In this document: positions 62,719-64,000 of the stretch, one piece after another | Layout of the letters: each line of letters opens with the position of its first letter | Position numbering within the stretch: position 1 is the first letter of the stretch | Source of the DNA: Magnetospirillum sp. | Lineage (GTDB): Bacteria; Pseudomonadota; Alphaproteobacteria; Rhodospirillales; Magnetospirillaceae | Length of the DNA stretch: 64,000 nucleotides | Assembly (NCBI GenBank): GCA_024707145.1 | Contig: JANQAI010000011.1 | Span: 1,054,001 to 1,118,000 of the forward strand | Direction of reading: 5' to 3' | Notes under the pieces: model-generated | What the model was told of the DNA's origin: nothing | The model's input: only the letters and a program-made list of their open reading frames with translations | Database searches by the model: none | Made by a program: the position numbers and the translations under genes

Positions 62719-63066
62719 TCAGGCGACGGCGCGTCCCGCCTTCGACATGGCGAGGAAGCGCTGGCATTGCTGCTCGGGGTCGTAGCCGAGCAGGGTGCCG
62801 AGGATGAAATCCTCTTCCGGCGACAGCCGCGACAGTGGCTTGGTCACGATGCTGCGCGCCGTCTCCACCCAGGCCGAGCGGCCGAACAGCACGTTCACTT
62901 TGGACGCATTGACCTCGTGCACGTGATAGGAGATTTCCTCCCGCTCCAGCCGCTGGCGCACCGGCTGGGCCTCGCCCGGGGTCAGCGTCATCATGAACAA
63001 CTGGCGGATGCCCTTGCGGTACTCGTACAGGTGGTTGACGAGAAACCGCATGGCCACCGTCCTCAT
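62719..63066 (-). CDS. DUF2023 family protein coupled to flavodoxin
   Basis: A 115-residue protein (FLVNHLYEYRKGIRQLFMMT then LTPGEAQPVRQRLEREEIS and VNVLFGRSAWVETARSIV) matching DUF2023, a family usually found next to flavodoxin. Its ATG overlaps the flavodoxin stop, so the two are translated together. Function is unknown; a role in flavodoxin maturation, or in the response that swaps ferredoxin for flavodoxin, is an inference from context. Confidence 0.85.
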   Translation of the reverse strand: MRTVAMRFLVNHLYEYRKGIRQLFMMTLTPGEAQPVRQRLEREEISYHVHEVNASKVNVLFGRSAWVETARSIVTKPLSRLSPEEDFILGTLLGYDPEQQCQRFLAMSKAGRAVA

Positions 63067-63548
63067 TGCGTCAACTGATTGGTCCATGCCGTGATCCGCC
63101 TTTCCGTCTGGGAGGATTGGTTGTCCTCGTCCAAGGCCAAACCGACGAAGCGGCCGTCGCGCACGGCGACCGAGCCGGTGAAGTCGTAGCCCTCGGTATC
63201 GGTGAAGCCAACGACACGAGCGCCCTTCTCGACCACACGGTCGTACAGGATGCCGATGGCGTCGACGAAGGAATCTGGATAGGTCATCTGGTCGCCGGTC
63301 CCGAACAGAGCCACCGCCTTGCCCTCCAGATTCACCTCGTCCAACTTGCCGATGTGATCCTCCCAATCACATTGCAGCTCGCCCAAGCCGTAGGTGGGCG
63401 AGCCCAGCACCAGCAGGTCGCAATTCTCGAAATCGGCCGGCTTGGCCTTCCTGATGTCGACGGCCTGGCCCTTCAGCTTGGCGGCTATGCGTGAGGCAAC
63501 AGCCTTGGTGCCGCCGCCGTCGGAGCCGTAGATCACGGTGATGCTCAT
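63063..63548 (-). CDS. long-chain flavodoxin
   Basis: A 161-residue FMN electron carrier. The phosphate loop is YGSDGGGTKAVA (variant of SxTGxTE), the aromatic-flanked isoalloxazine loops are SPTYGLGELQCDW and FGTGDQMTYPDSF, and the extra loop of long-chain forms follows (GYDFTGSVAVRDGRFVGLAL). Such flavodoxins replace ferredoxin under iron limitation. A repeat-rich AT-richer block lies 43 bases upstream and may be an iron-regulator site. Confidence 0.93.
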   Translation of the reverse strand: MSITVIYGSDGGGTKAVASRIAAKLKGQAVDIRKAKPADFENCDLLVLGSPTYGLGELQCDWEDHIGKLDEVNLEGKAVALFGTGDQMTYPDSFVDAIGILYDRVVEKGARVVGFTDTEGYDFTGSVAVRDGRFVGLALDEDNQSSQTERRITAWTNQLTQ

Positions 63549-63590
63549 GTCGGATATGTCCCCGCCTTGAAAGCGAATACCCACATAATA

Positions 63591-63626
63591 TCGCAATTGC
63601 GACGCATTTGCAATTGCATCGCAAAA
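63591..63626. promoter_or_regulatory. candidate iron-regulator (Fur/Mur-type) operator upstream of flavodoxin
   Basis: Overlapping dyads built from GCAATTGC and GCATTTGC/GCAAATGC units: TCGCAATTGCGA (63591-63602) then GCATTTGCAATTGCATCGCA (63604-63623). Alphaproteobacterial Fur-like operators contain repeated TGCAAAT/TTGCAA units, and flavodoxin is a classic iron-repressed gene. The match is by eye, and the regulator is not in the window. Confidence 0.45.
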
Positions 63627-63677
63627 AGTAAGGCCGCTCCATCGGCCGGCCCTTCCGTCCCCGCTCCCCCGCAGGGA

Positions 63678-63995
63678 TCAGCGGCTGCAATCGGCCTCGG
63701 CCAGCCGGTCCCAGCTGGCCGGCGGCTTGCTGTAATTGGCCTGGGTGACGGCGATGATGCGCATGCGGAAGATCCGGCCCTGATGGGGCTTCACCACCCC
63801 GCACAGCCCGGCGGCATATTGCCCCCAGGCGATCTTCTCGGGCTTGACGAAGACATACATGTTGCCGCTGTTGTCCACCTGGGCGTCGAGCACCTTGGGC
63901 TGCCCCTTCACCGCCTGGATGGCGGAGGACTGGTCGGCCAGGGCCGGCGAGCATGCCAGACAGGCGGCCAGGACAGCCAACTTCCAACGCCCCAT
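63678..63995 (-). CDS. hypothetical exported protein, 105 residues
   Basis: A Sec signal (GRWKLAVLAACLACSPALAD) precedes a mature part of about 85 residues, mostly beta (VDNSGNMYVFVKPEKIAWGQ, FRMRIIAVTQANYS) with Cys in LCGVV and in the last residues (ADCSR), which could form a disulfide. ATG at 63995 is almost at the window edge, so the ribosome site cannot be checked. No family recognised. Confidence 0.65.
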   Translation of the reverse strand: MGRWKLAVLAACLACSPALADQSSAIQAVKGQPKVLDAQVDNSGNMYVFVKPEKIAWGQYAAGLCGVVKPHQGRIFRMRIIAVTQANYSKPPASWDRLAEADCSR

Positions 63996-64000
63996 CGTCA

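Overview
The window is high-GC DNA from an alphaproteobacterium. Gene content and order (IscR-led isc operon, nasT-nrt-nirBD-nasA nitrate assimilation, NorE/NorF-like pair, tRNA-Met with encoded CCA) point to Rhodospirillales. A Magnetospirillum-like organism is my best guess from memory of gene content, not a demonstrated assignment.

Layout. 1-480: start of a ParA ATPase that runs off the edge. 1000-7137: mixed housekeeping genes, namely a degenerate patatin, norE/norF-like genes, a pseudo-receiver/Hpt protein, msrA, a small Lpp-like lipoprotein overlapping an L,D-transpeptidase, tRNA-Met and a CYTH protein. 7314-17741: nitrate assimilation (nasT, an RNA leader, nrtA, nrtB, nasS-like, nrtC, nirB, nirD, nasA). 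NasS/NasT would sense nitrate and release the leader terminator, Nrt would import nitrate, NasA would reduce it to nitrite and NirBD to ammonium. 18190-19839: a VTT membrane domain fused to an ATP-grasp domain.

19925-40650: a type VI secretion locus of almost 21 kb, all on the minus strand. Transcription order is a PAAR-like DUF4280 protein, a SPOR protein, tssJ, tssK, tssL, tssM, an HTH/coiled-coil protein, tssA, tssB, tssC, hcp, tssE, tssF, tssG, then a cargo cassette: a deaminase-like protein, a papain-like/DUF4157 protein, a PD-(D/E)XK-like protein, vgrG and one more unknown protein. Three cargo proteins share an N-terminal PPPT[RK]F...AQ tag. No ClpV (TssH) and no obvious immunity gene lies in the window.

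41024-46771: a 1915-residue FecR-domain protein with 54 consecutive prolines and RTX-like repeats. 46841-53857: small hypotheticals, DUF411, an SGNH hydrolase, a ferritin-like protein, mnmA, a diguanylate cyclase and DUF599. 53891-61736 (minus): cysE, iscR, a second cysteine desulfurase, iscS, iscU, iscA, hscB, hscA, fdx, iscX. 61958-63995: an alpha/beta hydrolase, then DUF2023 with a long-chain flavodoxin.

Important caveat: at least a dozen genes, including essential-type isc genes, carry single-base frameshifts. Seven are one extra base inside an AGCT (read as AGCCT or AGGCT), and others are one-base length changes in G/C runs. Restoring each gives a length divisible by three and a family-typical protein, so most are probably sequencing errors rather than pseudogenes. 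Gene ends below are for the restored genes.
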